Positions 22,901 to 34,330 are shown, counted from the first letter of the stretch. The stretch is 64,000 nt of DNA from Kingdonia uniflora (GCA_014058105.1 JACGCM010002202.1:186001-250000); one strand, 5' to 3'. Notes: generated by a model from the letters alone, not told the origin. Translations and numbers: made by a program.

Positions 22901-23960
22901 AGAGGAGGAAGTAAAGGAGCTGAAGGAGAGTCTTGTTAGTTTGATGGGGAAATCTAATAGGAAGGAGACCGAACTGGTTAAGGCACGAGCAGATTTGGCT
23001 AGTGCCAAAAGTGATGTGGAGAAGTAGAGGGAGACCGTACAAGTGAATGATGTTAGTCTTCGGGTTGCTCAGAATCAATGTAATAAACTGAATGAATGAG
23101 TGGAGAGGCTGAAGGCTAACCGGTCCAGTCTTCGCGGCAGTAAGGCAGAGGTTATAGAGATATCAAAGAAGAAATAGAGGGATTTTGAAACTGTTAAAAT
23201 TAAGGTTGATTTGTTTCGTGCCCAAGCTCAAATCAATGAGTTTGAGGCAGATTTGGTTTATGTGCGAGCTGGCGTAAGGAAAGCTAATGAACGGGTCAGA
23301 GAGAGTAGGGATAGGTTAGACATTTTTAGAATCAAAGAAAAAGAGTTAAAAGAAGCTCATAAGAAAAAGGATGAAATGCTGAAAAAGCGTGTTTGGGGAA
23401 GTAAGGCACCTGATGTTTTATAGGAAAAGGAGTTGACGGTGCTGCAGAAGAAAGTACGGGAGTTAAACAATAGTAAAGAGAAAAGTAAGGTAGAATAGGG
23501 GGGATTGCTGGAATTGACGGAGTCATAGACTAGTGTCATATCAGAACTGGAGGGACGTTTGGAGCAAGCAAAGACTCGCTACGCAAAATTATACAAAAAA
23601 ATTCATAGTGTACGTAGTAGTTTTGTTGACCTGGCTGTACATAATCGAGATAGGCTTTTCACAGATGAAGTGTATTCGAAGGAGATGACAACAGTAATTA
23701 TTTATTTTATGGAGGAAGTGAAGAGGTTGGAATTTAAAAGGGATGCATTGCATGATTGTCTACTATTTAAAGGTTGTATTTGTAAGACTGAAATGGATCG
23801 AGGTAGTTGTCTGAATTCGATGGAAATCGGAATTGGCCCCGTTACTGCAGAATAAGTAGAGCAAGGAAGAGAGATTGTTGTTACTTAAGCGCAAGATTTT
23901 TTGGCTTCACGAGCTCTGATTGTTGGGGAAAGTTCATCTGCTAGACCAGAAGAAAAACTT
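19951..23960 (+). pseudogene. Antisense extra ORF of a Tat-like gypsy element (coiled-coil protein)
   Basis: A chain of plus-strand coding pieces lies opposite in strand to the adjoining gag-pol. The N-terminal part (19990-20630) includes QFNYGLVVPLRNLVKDIMNE followed by a QLSSNMWEVINVCENLNW-like stretch. This is like the plant family annotated as putative gypsy-type transposon (Transposase_28/PMD-like). Later pieces are Glu/Lys-rich coiled coil: 21549-21818, 22080-22200, 22621-23027, 23211-23423 and 23559-23855. Intron-like gaps have plausible ends (for example GTAAATTT...TTGTGTAG at 21431-21521, and acceptors before 22088 and 22621). Many in-frame stops make it non-functional. Tat-lineage elements are known to carry such antisense ORFs between pol and the 3' LTR. 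Confidence 0.6.
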
Positions 23961-24269
23961 GTATAAATAAGTAAGTTGTTTTTGCTTCTGCATTGTAGAT
24001 GTCAGACAGATGAAAGCTAGTTTTACCTTTGCTTTATCTTAAGTCTTAGAGATAGTAGAGATCATTGATTAAAAGCTAGTATTACCTTTGCTTTAATCTT
24101 TAACATATGTATAGATGTTAGATTGTAGAGTAATGTATAGGAAAAAACTTGAAAGTTTTCATTCAGTAGAAAATAATATACAGACTGTTAAAGATTGGAA
24201 TCTCACTTTTAGAATGCAAAGATTGATAATAGATGTATAATGTGTTTGGGAACTAGGGATTTAACGATG

Positions 24270-25330
24270 GTATCATTTCCATCTCCTAGGATTCCAAGGG
24301 ATTAATACTCTGACATCTTTTTCTGTCATGAGATAGTAGGATCCAAGTCCAGTGTGTCCGACGATTAGAAACGGACCCTTCAAATTTTCTGCGAGCTTCC
24401 TGGCATTTAACTCTTTTCTGCCCGTGGGGATCTTTTTGAGTACGAGATCGTCGATTTGGAACTCACGACTTCGGAGTCTTTTTTTGTACGAACTGGCTAA
24501 CATATGATGATATCGAGCCAGATTGGCAGCATCTCAAGCTCGGGTCTCGTCGATTTAGTTCATATTGCAGGCTAGTTCGAATTAATTTTCCTCATCTGTT
24601 AGCGCGTGATCTTTGACAAGATTATAATAGTATGTTGGGATGACGGCTTCAGTTCCATAAGCAAGGAGGAAGGGGAAACATCTAGTTGTTTGTCTTAGTG
24701 TAGTACGGTACGCCCGTAAGACATGAGGCAGTTCCCTTATCCTATTTCCTTTCTTTTCTGATTTAATTCTCTTTATGATTCCATCTACTATAGTTTTGTT
24801 TGTGATTTTAGCCTGCCCATTCCCTTGGGGGTAGTATAGATTGGATGGGGAATGAATGATGTTGTGAGAAAAGTAACTACTTTCTCTCTAATGAACTATG
24901 GCCCGTTATCGATCTGAATCAGATGGGGGCAACCAAATCTTGTGATGATATGTTCCCAGATAAATGAGATGACATCTTCCTCACAAATTTGGCAAAGGGG
25001 AACTGCTTCAGCCCATTTCATAAAGTAATCCGTCGCAACGAGTATGAACCTTTTATTGCCTAGTGTGTTTGGGAATTCTCCCACTAGATTTAGTGCCCAT
25101 CTCTTGAAAGGCCAAAAATCCTTATTATCATGGAGCTCGAGTGGAGGCGATCATATATGGTGACCATGTCTCTGACATGCGTTGCATTTGCATAAGTAAT
25201 CTTCTGCTTGCTTCTACATTCCTGTTCAGAAGACTCCTTATGTAATTGCTCTATTAGCAAGTGATCGTCCTGCTGCATGGGAGCCATATGTGTCTTCATG
25301 TAATTCTTTGAGCATTCCATGTGCTTGTTG
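24270..25330 (-). pseudogene. Tat-like gypsy integrase
   Basis: In minus-strand order: an HHCC zinc domain with frame breaks (HEDTYGSHAAGRSL near 25270, CKCNACQ near 25180), the core (GEFPNTLGNKRFILVATDYF, FGCPHLIQIDNGP), a degraded middle, and the C-terminal domain (YKKRLRSREFQIDDLVLKK ... KGPFLIVGHTG) ending near 24273. Stops and shifts are scattered throughout. Confidence 0.8.
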
Positions 25331-25387
25331 CTTTGAAAGATACTTAAGATAAGGCCCTGTTACTAACCGTCGATATAAACGGCCTTT

Positions 25388-25900
25388 CTAAACTGTGTAA
25401 TGCTTGAAGTTTTCAATCAATTGTCTTCGTTCTTTTAAATTTGCTGGAAGTGGCCCATCACATTTATTCCTTGGGCCGAGGTACGCGAGGAATGGCTTCC
25501 TCCAATTGTCGTCCTCCCCTTCATCTCCCCCAGTGTTGATCGCGCATACTAAGGGGAAATCAATGTTGGGGGTTAAGATTACTTCGATTTGGAGATATAT
25601 TGCTTCTGTACCCAAGACCCCGGCTAAGTAAGCCAAAGAATTGGCATGTTAATTTTCTCCTCGGGGTAAATAGTCAAGAGTAGCTTTAGTAAATCTGCGC
25701 ATTCTATCAACAACAAGGGAATGATAGTCGGCTATCTTGCCATTCTTCTTGTATTGCTCAGAGTAATGATGGACAATTAGTAATGAATCAGTATAGACTG
25801 ATAGCTCGGGATCTCTGAGTTCCAATTCCAAATTGAGCCCATAGATCAAGGTTTCGTACTCTGTGACATTGTTGGATGCTTCAAAATTAAGGCGCATGGA
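25388..25900 (-). pseudogene. Tat-like gypsy RNase H domain
   Basis: MRLNFEASNNVTEYETLIYG and LELRDPELSVYTDSLLIVHH carry the RNase H Glu (TEYE) and Asp (TDSLL) positions. The sequence continues to the connection region (TLDYLPRGEN) and a linker with VCAINTGGDEGEDDNWRKPF. Domain order RT, RNase H, integrase matches Ty3/gypsy. Confidence 0.75.
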
Positions 25901-26099
25901 TATTTTAATTCTATTATTAAAAGGAGTAATCAGTACGATACCGATCCCTGACCCTGCGGGTCCTACTTATCTATCTGTCAGAAGTCTTCATCCCTTTCGT
26001 ATAACCCATTTAACTCGTTCGTCAAAGGGTTTGGTAGGTGGGACTTCTGTGAGATCAGGATCGTGCTCTTTCCAATCTGGATCTTTTACTGGGAAGTCT

Positions 26100-27480
26100 G
26101 CTATAAATTTAGTCACTGTTTGACATTTTTCTGAATGTCGCTATTCGAATTTGATATCATACTCCCCCAAACTTACAGACCACTGTTGCTCTCTTCTTGA
26201 TTTCTCTTTTTTAGATAGAACTTCCCGAAGTGGGTAGTTCGTCATGACTTTGACTGAATGAGCTTGGAAGTAGTGCTTGAGTTTATGTGAAGTGTAAACG
26301 AGAGTTAGGAAAAGTCGCTCGATCTTATAATATATTGTTTCCGATGGAGTGAGGGTTTTGCTGATAAAATACACTAGTTTCTCAATCTTTCCTTCGTGTC
26401 AAATGAGAATCGAGCTGAGAGAGTTATCTGTAACGGTGAGTTAGATGATCAATTCTTCATTCTCTATTGGGGTACTCATTATGGGAGACTTCCCAAGATA
26501 AGTTTTAAGTTCTTAAAATGTTGTTTTGCATTCTTCTTTCTAATCGATCTCTTCACTCTGTCGACCTTTGCCTCTCCTAGTAGATCCACGTAGTTGCATG
26601 AACAACCATCGACATAAATTCGAAGACTTCAAGGCGAATCTGTTGATAGTTGTAATCTTGCCAACGAGCTTTTGTACCTCTTTCTTTGTTTTGGGAGATG
26701 ACATGTTGAGTAGAGCTCGAATTTGATCTGGATCAGCTCGATCCCCTTTTTACTGATGAGATGTCCCTGAAATTTACCCGAGTGTACTCCAAATTGACAT
26801 ATATCGGGATTGAGCTTCATCTGGAATGATCACAAAATGTGGAAGACGGTATTGAGATCTGTGAGATGATCATTTTATTGTAAGCTTTTGTAGAGTAGAT
26901 CGTTGATGTATACTTCGACAATTTTCCCCAAGTGTGCTTCAAACATAGTTTTCATTAATCTTTGATAAGTTGTTCTGGCGTTCTTCAGTCCGAAAGGCAT
27001 GACTCTGTAACAATAGATCCTTCTTTCAGTGATGAAAGTGGTCTTTTCCTAATCTTCATCTAGAAGGGGTATCAAATTGTATCCTGAAGCAACATCCATC
27101 ATAGATAATAGCTCGTGACACGCTGAAGAATCAAGAATTTGATGAATGATTGGGAGAGGAAAATTATTATTTGGCGTATGTTTGTTTAGATCTGTGAAAT
27201 CTATACAAACTTTAATTTTTTCATTCTTCTTTGAACTGCGACAATGTTAGAGATTCATTCCTAGTACTTTACTTCTCAAATGAATCCAACTTCGATTAAC
27301 TTCTCAATTACATTGTTGACTTTATCTCTAAGACAAGGTGAGCCTTCTCTATTTTAGTTTGACTGTCATGGCATTATTGTTGATGCTCAATTTGTGACAC
27401 GCCTTGGATGAGTCGACTCCTGGCATTTCTTTAAAAGTCTAAGCGAAGACATCTCGATTAATCTATAAAAAATGTACGAG
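26100..27480 (-). pseudogene. Tat-like gypsy reverse transcriptase
   Basis: Recognisable blocks in minus order: an FTDLNK-like palm near 27190, a degraded catalytic region, MKLNPDICQFGVHSGKFQGH (thumb side, 26820-26760), and the RNase-H-connection block MYFISKTLTPSETIYYKIER through VMTNYPLREVLSK (26374-26215). Frames shift several times, so no continuous RT can be read. Confidence 0.75.
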
Positions 27481-27748
27481 AGCGTCTTTCTCTTGTGGGA
27501 CTAGCTTGGTACTAGTATAGGTACCTCGACTAGTCCCGTCGATGTCAATGTACACTGTAGGTTCTTCTGTTGAAGGTTGATAATTGGTGTGGCCAACTTT
27601 CTGTAATTGTTATACAATAAATCAGTCGGATGTATCTAGTATTGTAGAGACTGTATTTTGCAAGCTCGTGAGAGCTTTTGACTGTCTTTGATTTCATAGA
27701 TGTTGTCGTTGTATTTGAAACGAAGTTCTTGATGGTATGTGGATGCGA

Positions 27749-28024
27749 TTATATCCCGCAGCGGCCCATGATCCCTAGGTAACGATATTTGGCATTGATG
27801 ATGTAAACGACAACGTCGATAATGGTGGGTCCAGCGGTAATGGGTAGGATGATCTTTTCTACCCGTTCTTCTTTAGATCCATTAAACCCACTGATATCGA
27901 TATCGCTGGGTATAACTTGATCGGCCAATCCCATTTGCTCGATTGTGCTTTGAAGAAGGATTTTAATACGGCTGCTGGTATCAATCATCATGGTATGGGT
28001 GATAAATTTCTTCATCTTAAGCAT
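27749..28024 (-). pseudogene. Tat-like gypsy aspartic protease region
   Basis: A 91-codon frame with MIDTSSRIKILLQSTIEQMG, GFNGSKEERVEKIILPITAG and NAKYRYLGIMGRCGI. This is the retropepsin pattern (DTG/S active site, here DTS, flap, ILGR-like end, here LGIMGR). It sits between gag and RT as expected. Confidence 0.7.
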
Positions 28025-28499
28025 AATAACCAGAGTGTTATGATGTGGATATTTGACGTGACTGATATCGTAATCCTCAAATGAAATCCCAGTTCATCTA
28101 CTGCTTGATTTAGGAAGGAGTTTAGCATCTTTATCCTGAACTGTGAGGTTGCAGCATTCGTTAACGTCCTCCAATTAAATTTGGTAGAGTTGTTGATTTG
28201 ATGGATCTCAAACATGTTATTATGGTACATATGACACAAATGTTTTTCCTCGGATTGATCTTCGACTTGAACTACTTCGACTTGTGTCTTATAGGTTCCA
28301 TTCTTGTATCCCTCCATGTCGATAATGTACTCGTGCATTCGCCCATCTTTGAAAATGTATTCCAGCAACCTCTGTAAAGTGTAATAGTTGTCAGTTTCAT
28401 GATGATTTACCTTGTGATGCATGTAGTAAGGTTTTCCTTCTATAGGTTCCAGCGGCTGAGATACACGATAGAACTTATTTTTCTCCAGTATCTGAAAAA

Positions 28500-29690
28500 T
28501 TGTTGAAATCCAGACATTCATCTTTGAGAGGACCGACTTGGGTAGTAAATTTTTTTTTTTTTTAGATTTGCCTGTGTTAGCTTTAGTGCGCTTTGATCAC
28601 CCTAGCCATCTTTTTGTTCATTGTCACGATCTGTGTTTCAACCTTTCGCGGTTATGACATTTTTAGTAGATTTATACCTTTCGGTCATCATCTTTCCAGG
28701 TCGACATACCCATTGAACTTTGGTAATCATGTCTTCCAAGGTCGAGGGTTTATTCAAGAAGAGATGCTCCTTTTCTTTGTAATCGATCTGTAGTGCATTT
28801 GTAAACGCATAAATGGTTGTTTTCTGATCACGATTATCAACCTTCCGGGTGAGTTTTAGAAATTTCTTTACAAAGACCTTGAGCTTCTCTCCTTGAAACT
28901 GTTTAAGGCTAATAAGAGGGTATAAATTCTTTTCTTTTCTTTATTGTGAGCATATATTTTGATGAAGATCTTCTATAGTTGGTCGAATGTGAGGATGAAA
29001 TCTTCAGGTAGATAATGGAACCACCAGAGTAGTTCTCCCTGTAGGCTTGTGGTGAACAGACGACATAAAATGTGGCTCAAATTTGAATATAATCCCAAGG
29101 AATAGCGAAATTGCTAAATATGTTCCCTTGGATCGGTGCCTTTGTACTTACATATCGTCGGTGTATGGAAACCTGTCTGTACTTCCATATCAAATAACTC
29201 TTTAGCGATCGGACTACCTTATAATTTGGTCATATCGTCCCTATTACCAAGAGCTTGAGCTTCAATTAATTCCTTGATTCTCTGATCCATGTGTTCCTGT
29301 GTGACGTATTATCGTGCTGCTTGAGCTACTTGACACGCAGGCCGGGGGTTATGGGTACTAGTACCCTCGTTCAAATGTTCACGAACTGGTATTCTGGATT
29401 GAGGTCATTGCTCCTCTTCTTGACGTTTGGAAGGCCGACGTCCTCTACAGATGCCAGATTGATCTTCCCGTCCCAAATGAATTGAAGCTTCAGGTGTTTG
29501 TGGGTCGTTGTGGAGATGTCTGGAAGCTCCTTTGCTGGTTGCTCCTCGAGGTCACAATCTTTTTCGCTCTGAAACTCTGGAGTTCGCTGGTAGTTGATCA
29601 CTTTCCCTTGGAATGGAGATTTGTTGGTTGTTTTGCAAGTCTTACAAGGCTGTTTATATCGTTGTCATATGTTATTCATGTCACTTGAAT
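28500..29690 (-). pseudogene. Tat-like gypsy gag
   Basis: The minus-strand translation includes a Retrotrans_gag-like stretch (FHTPTICKYKGTDPREHI, CRLFTTSLQGELLWWFHYLP, near 29160-28960). Upstream is a charged leader (29601-29371). The stops are numerous. It is followed in the same orientation by protease, RT, RNase H and integrase. Confidence 0.7.
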
Positions 29691-29957
29691 TATGTTTGAC
29701 GAGCTTGATGCTCACTTTCTAGTTCCTGTTCCCGGAGCTCACGGTCAAGCAGCAACTGACGCTCGATCTCATTCCGCTTCTTTGTTTCGGTGTGGATTTG
29801 CTCGTAATTCTGCGAGCTGATATAGTTCGGCTGAAATATCAAATTGGACTCATGTGGCTGGTCGCTTGGAAGTCACCGTGATGGGAAACTAATCGTTAAG
29901 TAACTGTATGCCTTAGGATTTCGTGAAAATTCCTTCTTTCCAAGAGACGACACCAAA

Positions 29958-30440
29958 TGTATAGACCTAATTTTGTAGTTCGAAATAGCTTAAAATGAAT
30001 CTTACAATTAATATAATAAAATAACACAGATGATTAGCGTGGAAACCTTTGAATAGGTAAAAACCACGACCTCGGCTTGAGGATTTAGTAACTCTAATTT
30101 TTATTGCTTGAGGCTGACGTTCGATTACAAGTTTATGATCTCTTGAGCTAGAAAAACTTGGTTCTCTTCTCTACTAGAACTTATCTTTTTTATAGTCTTC
30201 ACTCTCAGTTTGTTATCATGTATAAGCACGTTCTCCTGGAACTGGGGGCAAGTAGTGGTTGGAATTGTAACTGCTAGTTCATGAGAGACAAGTGTCTTTG
30301 ACTTGCCCTACTTTATCTGTAGTGCTCGAACAATGTTCTTCATTAGTTTGTGGTCTAGGTGTTATTATTGACTGCATATTGCGTGAGTCTGGTATTGAAT
30401 CAGTTCAAGTTTATCACAGCTCAAGGGACAGATCCCTACA
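29958..30440 (-). repeat. 5' LTR of the Tat-like element
   Basis: The minus-strand LTR runs TGTAGGGATC...TCTATACA and is followed by TTTGGTGTCGTCTCTTGG, a PBS-like sequence. The outer edge (30440/30441) coincides exactly with the point where homology to the NLR upstream copies begins, which fixes the LTR end. No matching 3' LTR was found near 19.9 kb, so the element is truncated there. Confidence 0.75.
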
Positions 30441-30675
30441 CTCAATGCTTGAGTTTCAGAGGAATCTGAAGATTTGTGTTTTGTGTTTTGGGAGAGACTA
30501 AAAAGTAATGCTCTTTGTGCTATAGCTTTGATAATTGATAGCACTAGTTCTTCATATGTCTCTCACTGGTAAAAGAGATTGTGACCAGACCACATATACA
30601 TTATCAAATTCTTAGAGTATCTCCAATAGTTTAAATACTTACTAGTAATTAGCCCAGAGGGTTCAACTCCACATC
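30441..30675 (-). repeat. NLR upstream region, copy C (interrupted by LTR)
   Basis: Matches 12393-12635 in order and orientation: CTCAATGCTTGAGTTTCAGA, TTTGGGAGAGACTAAAAAGT, TCTTAGAGTATCTCCAATAG, and AGCCCAGAGGGTTCAACTCC. The side nearest the missing NLR coding region is replaced by the Tat-like LTR. Confidence 0.8.
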
Positions 30676-31060
30676 ACGAGATCAAACATTACAAGATTGA
30701 TTCTAGAGGTTTGTACATACTACATAAAGCTCGATGTCAACCTGTTCTATGTTTGAAGGCATTTCTACGGGACTTTGCAAATGCCAACGCATAGACGATC
30801 TCACTATTTTTCATTCAAAATTTGTAGACTACAATTTCTTAGATGCAATCTGTTGCAACATTATTGTCCATAGATTGTTGATTACAGAACTCCTTGAAGT
30901 ACCTCAAGCAACATGAATATATAGAAAATACGACAAGTCCAGAAGAGCACCAGTTGAAGCATGCACTTTGTTTTCAAACAGAACGAAGAATACTATTGAA
31001 TTACGTGAAGTCTGTTAGAGACGATTTTCAGGTACTTAAAGCTTGATTTATCATTACATA
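30676..31060. other. Intergenic DNA beside NLR relics
   Basis: A 60-codon plus frame at 30734-30916 has no recognisable domain. Nothing else is seen. Confidence 0.4.
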
Positions 31061-31065
31061 ACAAT

Positions 31066-31170
31066 TTAAACATTAAAGGCAATCCAGCACATTCATTAAC
31101 GATCTCCTCTCACATTTCAAGCTGGGCATCAAAGTCGAAATATCCCGAGGAATCCTTCTTTAATAGTAAT
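31066..31170 (-). pseudogene. NB-ARC relic of an NLR paralogue
   Basis: The minus translation LLLKKDSSGYFDFDAQLEM, stop, EEIVNECAGLPL aligns with SKKDSLELF...SEEITNECDGLPLA of the intact NLR (residues about 644-680). The GLPL motif and preceding helix are conserved. There is an in-frame stop and nothing beyond about 35 residues, so this is a fragment only. Confidence 0.75.
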
Positions 31171-31339
31171 TCTCCTTGAATGAAATAAATCCAGAGTTAA
31201 AACCCTCGAATACAACCCACAATTAAAACCCTAGACAATGCCAACTTAAGATTGAAAATCGAACCTTGAAGTTCGAAGAGATTAGGATTTAGGAATTTTG
31301 AAGATTTTGGAGGGAAAGGGGTTGAGTTGTGAAATGAGA

Positions 31340-32510
31340 GGCCAACCAAGGTTTTAGGCTAATTAGTCGGCAAGTTTGAATTAAATGGTTTTTTCGTAAA
31401 TGCCAAATTATTCGGCTAGTTTAAATCAAATGGTTTTCTTCTGGAAATGCCAAATTATTCGGCTAGTTTGACTAAAATGGTTTTCTTCTGGAAATGCCAA
31501 ATGATTTGGCTAGTTAACATGAAAGCCAAATTATTTGGCAAGTTTTAATAAAATGGACTTTTACTGAAATGCCAAATCATTTGGTTTATTTTTTATTTAA
31601 AGTCAAATCAATCGGCAAGTTTGAATTAAATGGCTTTTCTCGTAAATGTCAAATTATTCAGCTAGTTTGACAAATATGGTTTTATTCTCGAAATGCCATA
31701 TGATTTGGTTAGTTAACATGAAAGCCAAATCATTTGGCTAATTTTAATAAAATGCCAAATCAATCGGCAAGTTTGAATTAAATGGTTTTTTCTCGTAAAT
31801 GCCAAATTATTCGGCTAGTTTGCCTAAAATGGTTTTCTTCTGGAAATGCCAAATGATTTGGCTAGTTAACATGAAAGCCAAATCATTTAGCTTATTTTTT
31901 ATTTAAAGTCAAATCAATCGGCAAGTTTGAAATAAATGGCTCTTCTCTTAATTGCCAAATGATTTGGTTAGTTTTTATAAAATGGTTTTTTTGGAAATGC
32001 CAAATCATTTGGCTTATTCATCTTTTAAAGCCAAACCAATAGGCAAGTTTGAATTAAGCGGTTGCCAAATTATTCGGCTAGTTTGATTAAAATGGTTGTT
32101 CTTCTGGAAATGCCAAATTATTTGGCTAGTTTGATAAATTGGTTTTCTTCCAGAAATGCCAACTGATTTGGCAAGTTGGGTTAAAAGCGAAATCATTCGG
32201 CTATTTAGAATTAAAAGATTTTTCCAAAAAAGCCAAATCATTTTGCTTATTCTTTCTTGAATGCCAAATCATTCGGCCAGTTTAAATAAAATGGTTTTTT
32301 TTCGAGAATGCCAAATTATTTGGCTAGTTTGATTTGAATAAACTTTTTTCTTTTGAAAATGCCACATAACTTGACTTGTTTAAGCTTAACAGCGAAATCA
32401 TTCAGCAGTTTTAAGTGAATGGTGGAAACGCCAAATCATATGGCTAGGTTTATTTAAATGGTGTTTTTCCGATTATATGCCAAATATTTCACCTATTTCT
32501 AGTAAAATGC
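31340..32510. repeat. Degenerate minisatellite with GCCAAAT/ATTTGGC palindromes
   Basis: A unit of roughly 45-60 bp recurs about twenty times. A typical unit contains AAATGCCAAATTATTCGGCT followed by AGTTTGA...AAAATGGTTTTCTTC. The GCCAAAT-N-ATTTGGC core is a near-perfect palindrome in many copies (for example near 31498, 31567, 32000). Copies diverge by point changes and small indels. No coding frame persists through it. Confidence 0.85.
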
Positions 32511-32956
32511 CGAAATTTTCATATGTTCCATTAAAACAGTTTCCTACACATTATTTATTAACATAAAATGGGTCAAAAAAAGTACGGTAAGCTCTCGACG
32601 GCAATGAGTCACCAAGGCCTCTCACACAATATCAAGTGTCGAAAATTCAAACTTCTCGACAAACCATTAAATTGGGATAAAAAAACGTTTGCGAGCTAGA
32701 GCTAAGATAACTATGTAATTCCATCACTTCAACCCAAACTTTGGCATACTACTACTAAGCATTATTCTTTTGAATTCAGTGTTGTTGCATGACCGTACTA
32801 CTCTCTTCCATTGTGAACCGAATGTACATTTGAAAGGATGAGTCTACAAGTCCTATTTCAAAAATAAAAGGATTCTTTACGCTGATAACTGACATCTTTT
32901 ATCAAAGAAATATTACAAACTTTGCAATTGGCATAACCTCCTTATTATATTGATTT
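32511..32956. other. Intergenic DNA
   Basis: No gene or strong repeat is recognised between the minisatellite and the kinase fragment. Confidence 0.45.
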
Positions 32957-33240
32957 GGACTATTCCAAATTGCATTTAGGATTATGTGTGAATTCAATGA
33001 AATGCATAAACGGGCATTAACCATTTCAAGTCTCTCGTCAATCAGTTCCAAAAAATTTTCTTCCGATGATAGTTCTTTTTCCCTCATAAACGTATAAAAA
33101 CTCAACTGTTGCCCTTGCGAATGATCATCCTGTTTATCACTACGGTTACCACTGCCATCGAGACAAACACTCCTCTCTCCGAAGAACATATCTAGAAGTA
33201 ACACACCGTAACTAAAGACATCACATTTGTCTGAGATACG
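32957..33240 (-). pseudogene. Receptor-like kinase fragment (subdomain IX region)
   Basis: From 33240 downward the frame reads RISDKCDVFSYGVLLLDMFFGERS, the conserved SDVYSYGVLLLE block of plant receptor-like kinases. It continues to a C-lobe-like LELIDERLEMVNARLC. Everything upstream in the protein is absent: position 33241 is the first base of a copia LTR, so the kinase exon is cut exactly by the insertion. A second short match to its 3' side lies at 34390-34430. Confidence 0.7.
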
Positions 33241-34016
33241 TGTTAGAGCCGCAAGCCCAGAAGCCACAAACTCCAAGTCGATTTGGGTTAGCAATGAACA
33301 AACACAAACAAAGAAACACACCACACCAAGATTATAGTGGTTAAGCAAATTGCCTACGTCCACTTTCAAGAGAGAGAGAAAGAGTTTATTCAAGGTCCCA
33401 ATTACAATCACTCAAGCCCAAGTTTGGATTTTTCACTCAAGAAATCCCCCAAATGTTCTCACCAAAAGATTGTCAAAAGGTGGCTCACAAATGACTTAGG
33501 TTTCCCTTTATATACTAGGGAAAACCTTTTACAATCACTCAAATTTCGGGGCAAACAAGAGGTTCGAAAACCATCAAAAAAACCAAGTTACCAGATTTCG
33601 TTCGAACGAAAAATGCGTCTGGGCCAAAATTTCAGGAGGATGAAAAATGGTCGTTCGAATGGATTCAAGGGTCTTTCAAACGACTTGGACTCCTGGGCCA
33701 AAATTCGCCCCAAACCCATAAAAACATAATTTATCCACAATTCTCCACTTGGTGAATATTTCTCAAACCAAACGAACCAAAATCTGAGCCGAATATAGAA
33801 ATCAACCAAATAGACCCAAACAAACACTCTCCACCATCAAATGTCCCTAAAGACCTAAACATACAAACGGCCCAAGGAAACCATCCAAAACCAAACGTTC
33901 TCAAAAGGACCAAATCCAAACCAAGCATCCCAAAGGACCAAGAAGCAAACCAAATGTCCCAAGGAAACAAAATCGACCGCACTAAATCAATGGTTACCTA
34001 CGTACCTCCGTGAATC
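33241..34016 (-). mobile_element. Copia 3' fragment (LTR plus adjacent internal DNA)
   Basis: 33241-33739 is an LTR (TGTTAGAGCCGCAAGCCC...TTATCCACA). On the minus strand it is preceded by the polypurine tract CCAAGTGGAGAAT, and 33740-34016 matches 39756-40040 of the element at 39.2-43.7 kb. The rest of the element is missing. LTR identity to 39205-39755 is high by eye, apart from a deleted block. Confidence 0.85.
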
Positions 34017-34330
34017 AAGTCACTATGTTCGAACAGAACAAGTTTATGTTCGAATAAATAAAGATGTATTCGAATACACATAATTTGTATTCGAATAAAA
34101 CTTATCAGGCTGAAATGTATTCGAACAGACATAAATCTATTCGAATAAAACCCATCAGGCAGAAAAGTATTCGAACAGACATAATTTTGTTCGAATAGTA
34201 TGGTTCAGTTCTTGAACGCTGTCTTCATCAGATCCTCCTGGATCAACTGGTATCCCATCATTCATGGTCCCCTTAAAGACTGAACCTGACCGACTACTAC
34301 CAAGTTTATCGCGGAAGTTACTGGTAGCCA
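34017..34330 (-). repeat. Gypsy LTR fragment rich in TTCGAA motifs
   Basis: It contains alternating TTCGAACAGA and TTCGAATAAA units plus CAGGCTGAAATGTATTCGAA. It is the reverse complement of the LTR-start region at 63077-63430 (including the GATCC(A)GGAGGATCTG-like beginning). It abuts the copia fragment with no recognised boundary signal. Confidence 0.6.

Noticed and set aside
19951..23855. Coiled-coil ORFs considered as a host structural gene
   Set aside because: The N-terminal part resembles gypsy-associated plant proteins, the frames contain many stops, and the position opposite a Tat-like pol fits a transposon accessory ORF.
30734..30916. 60-codon frame near NLR relics considered as an LRR fragment
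   Set aside because: Sequence does not show LRR periodicity and is on the opposite strand from the other NLR pieces.
31340..32510. Repeat array considered as a CRISPR
   Set aside because: Units are diverged, directly abutting and without unique spacers; the genome is eukaryotic. It is a minisatellite.
34017..34330. TTCGAA-rich stretch considered as heat-shock elements
   Set aside because: Spacing does not match the GAAnnTTC pattern, and the block matches a gypsy LTR at 63 kb.
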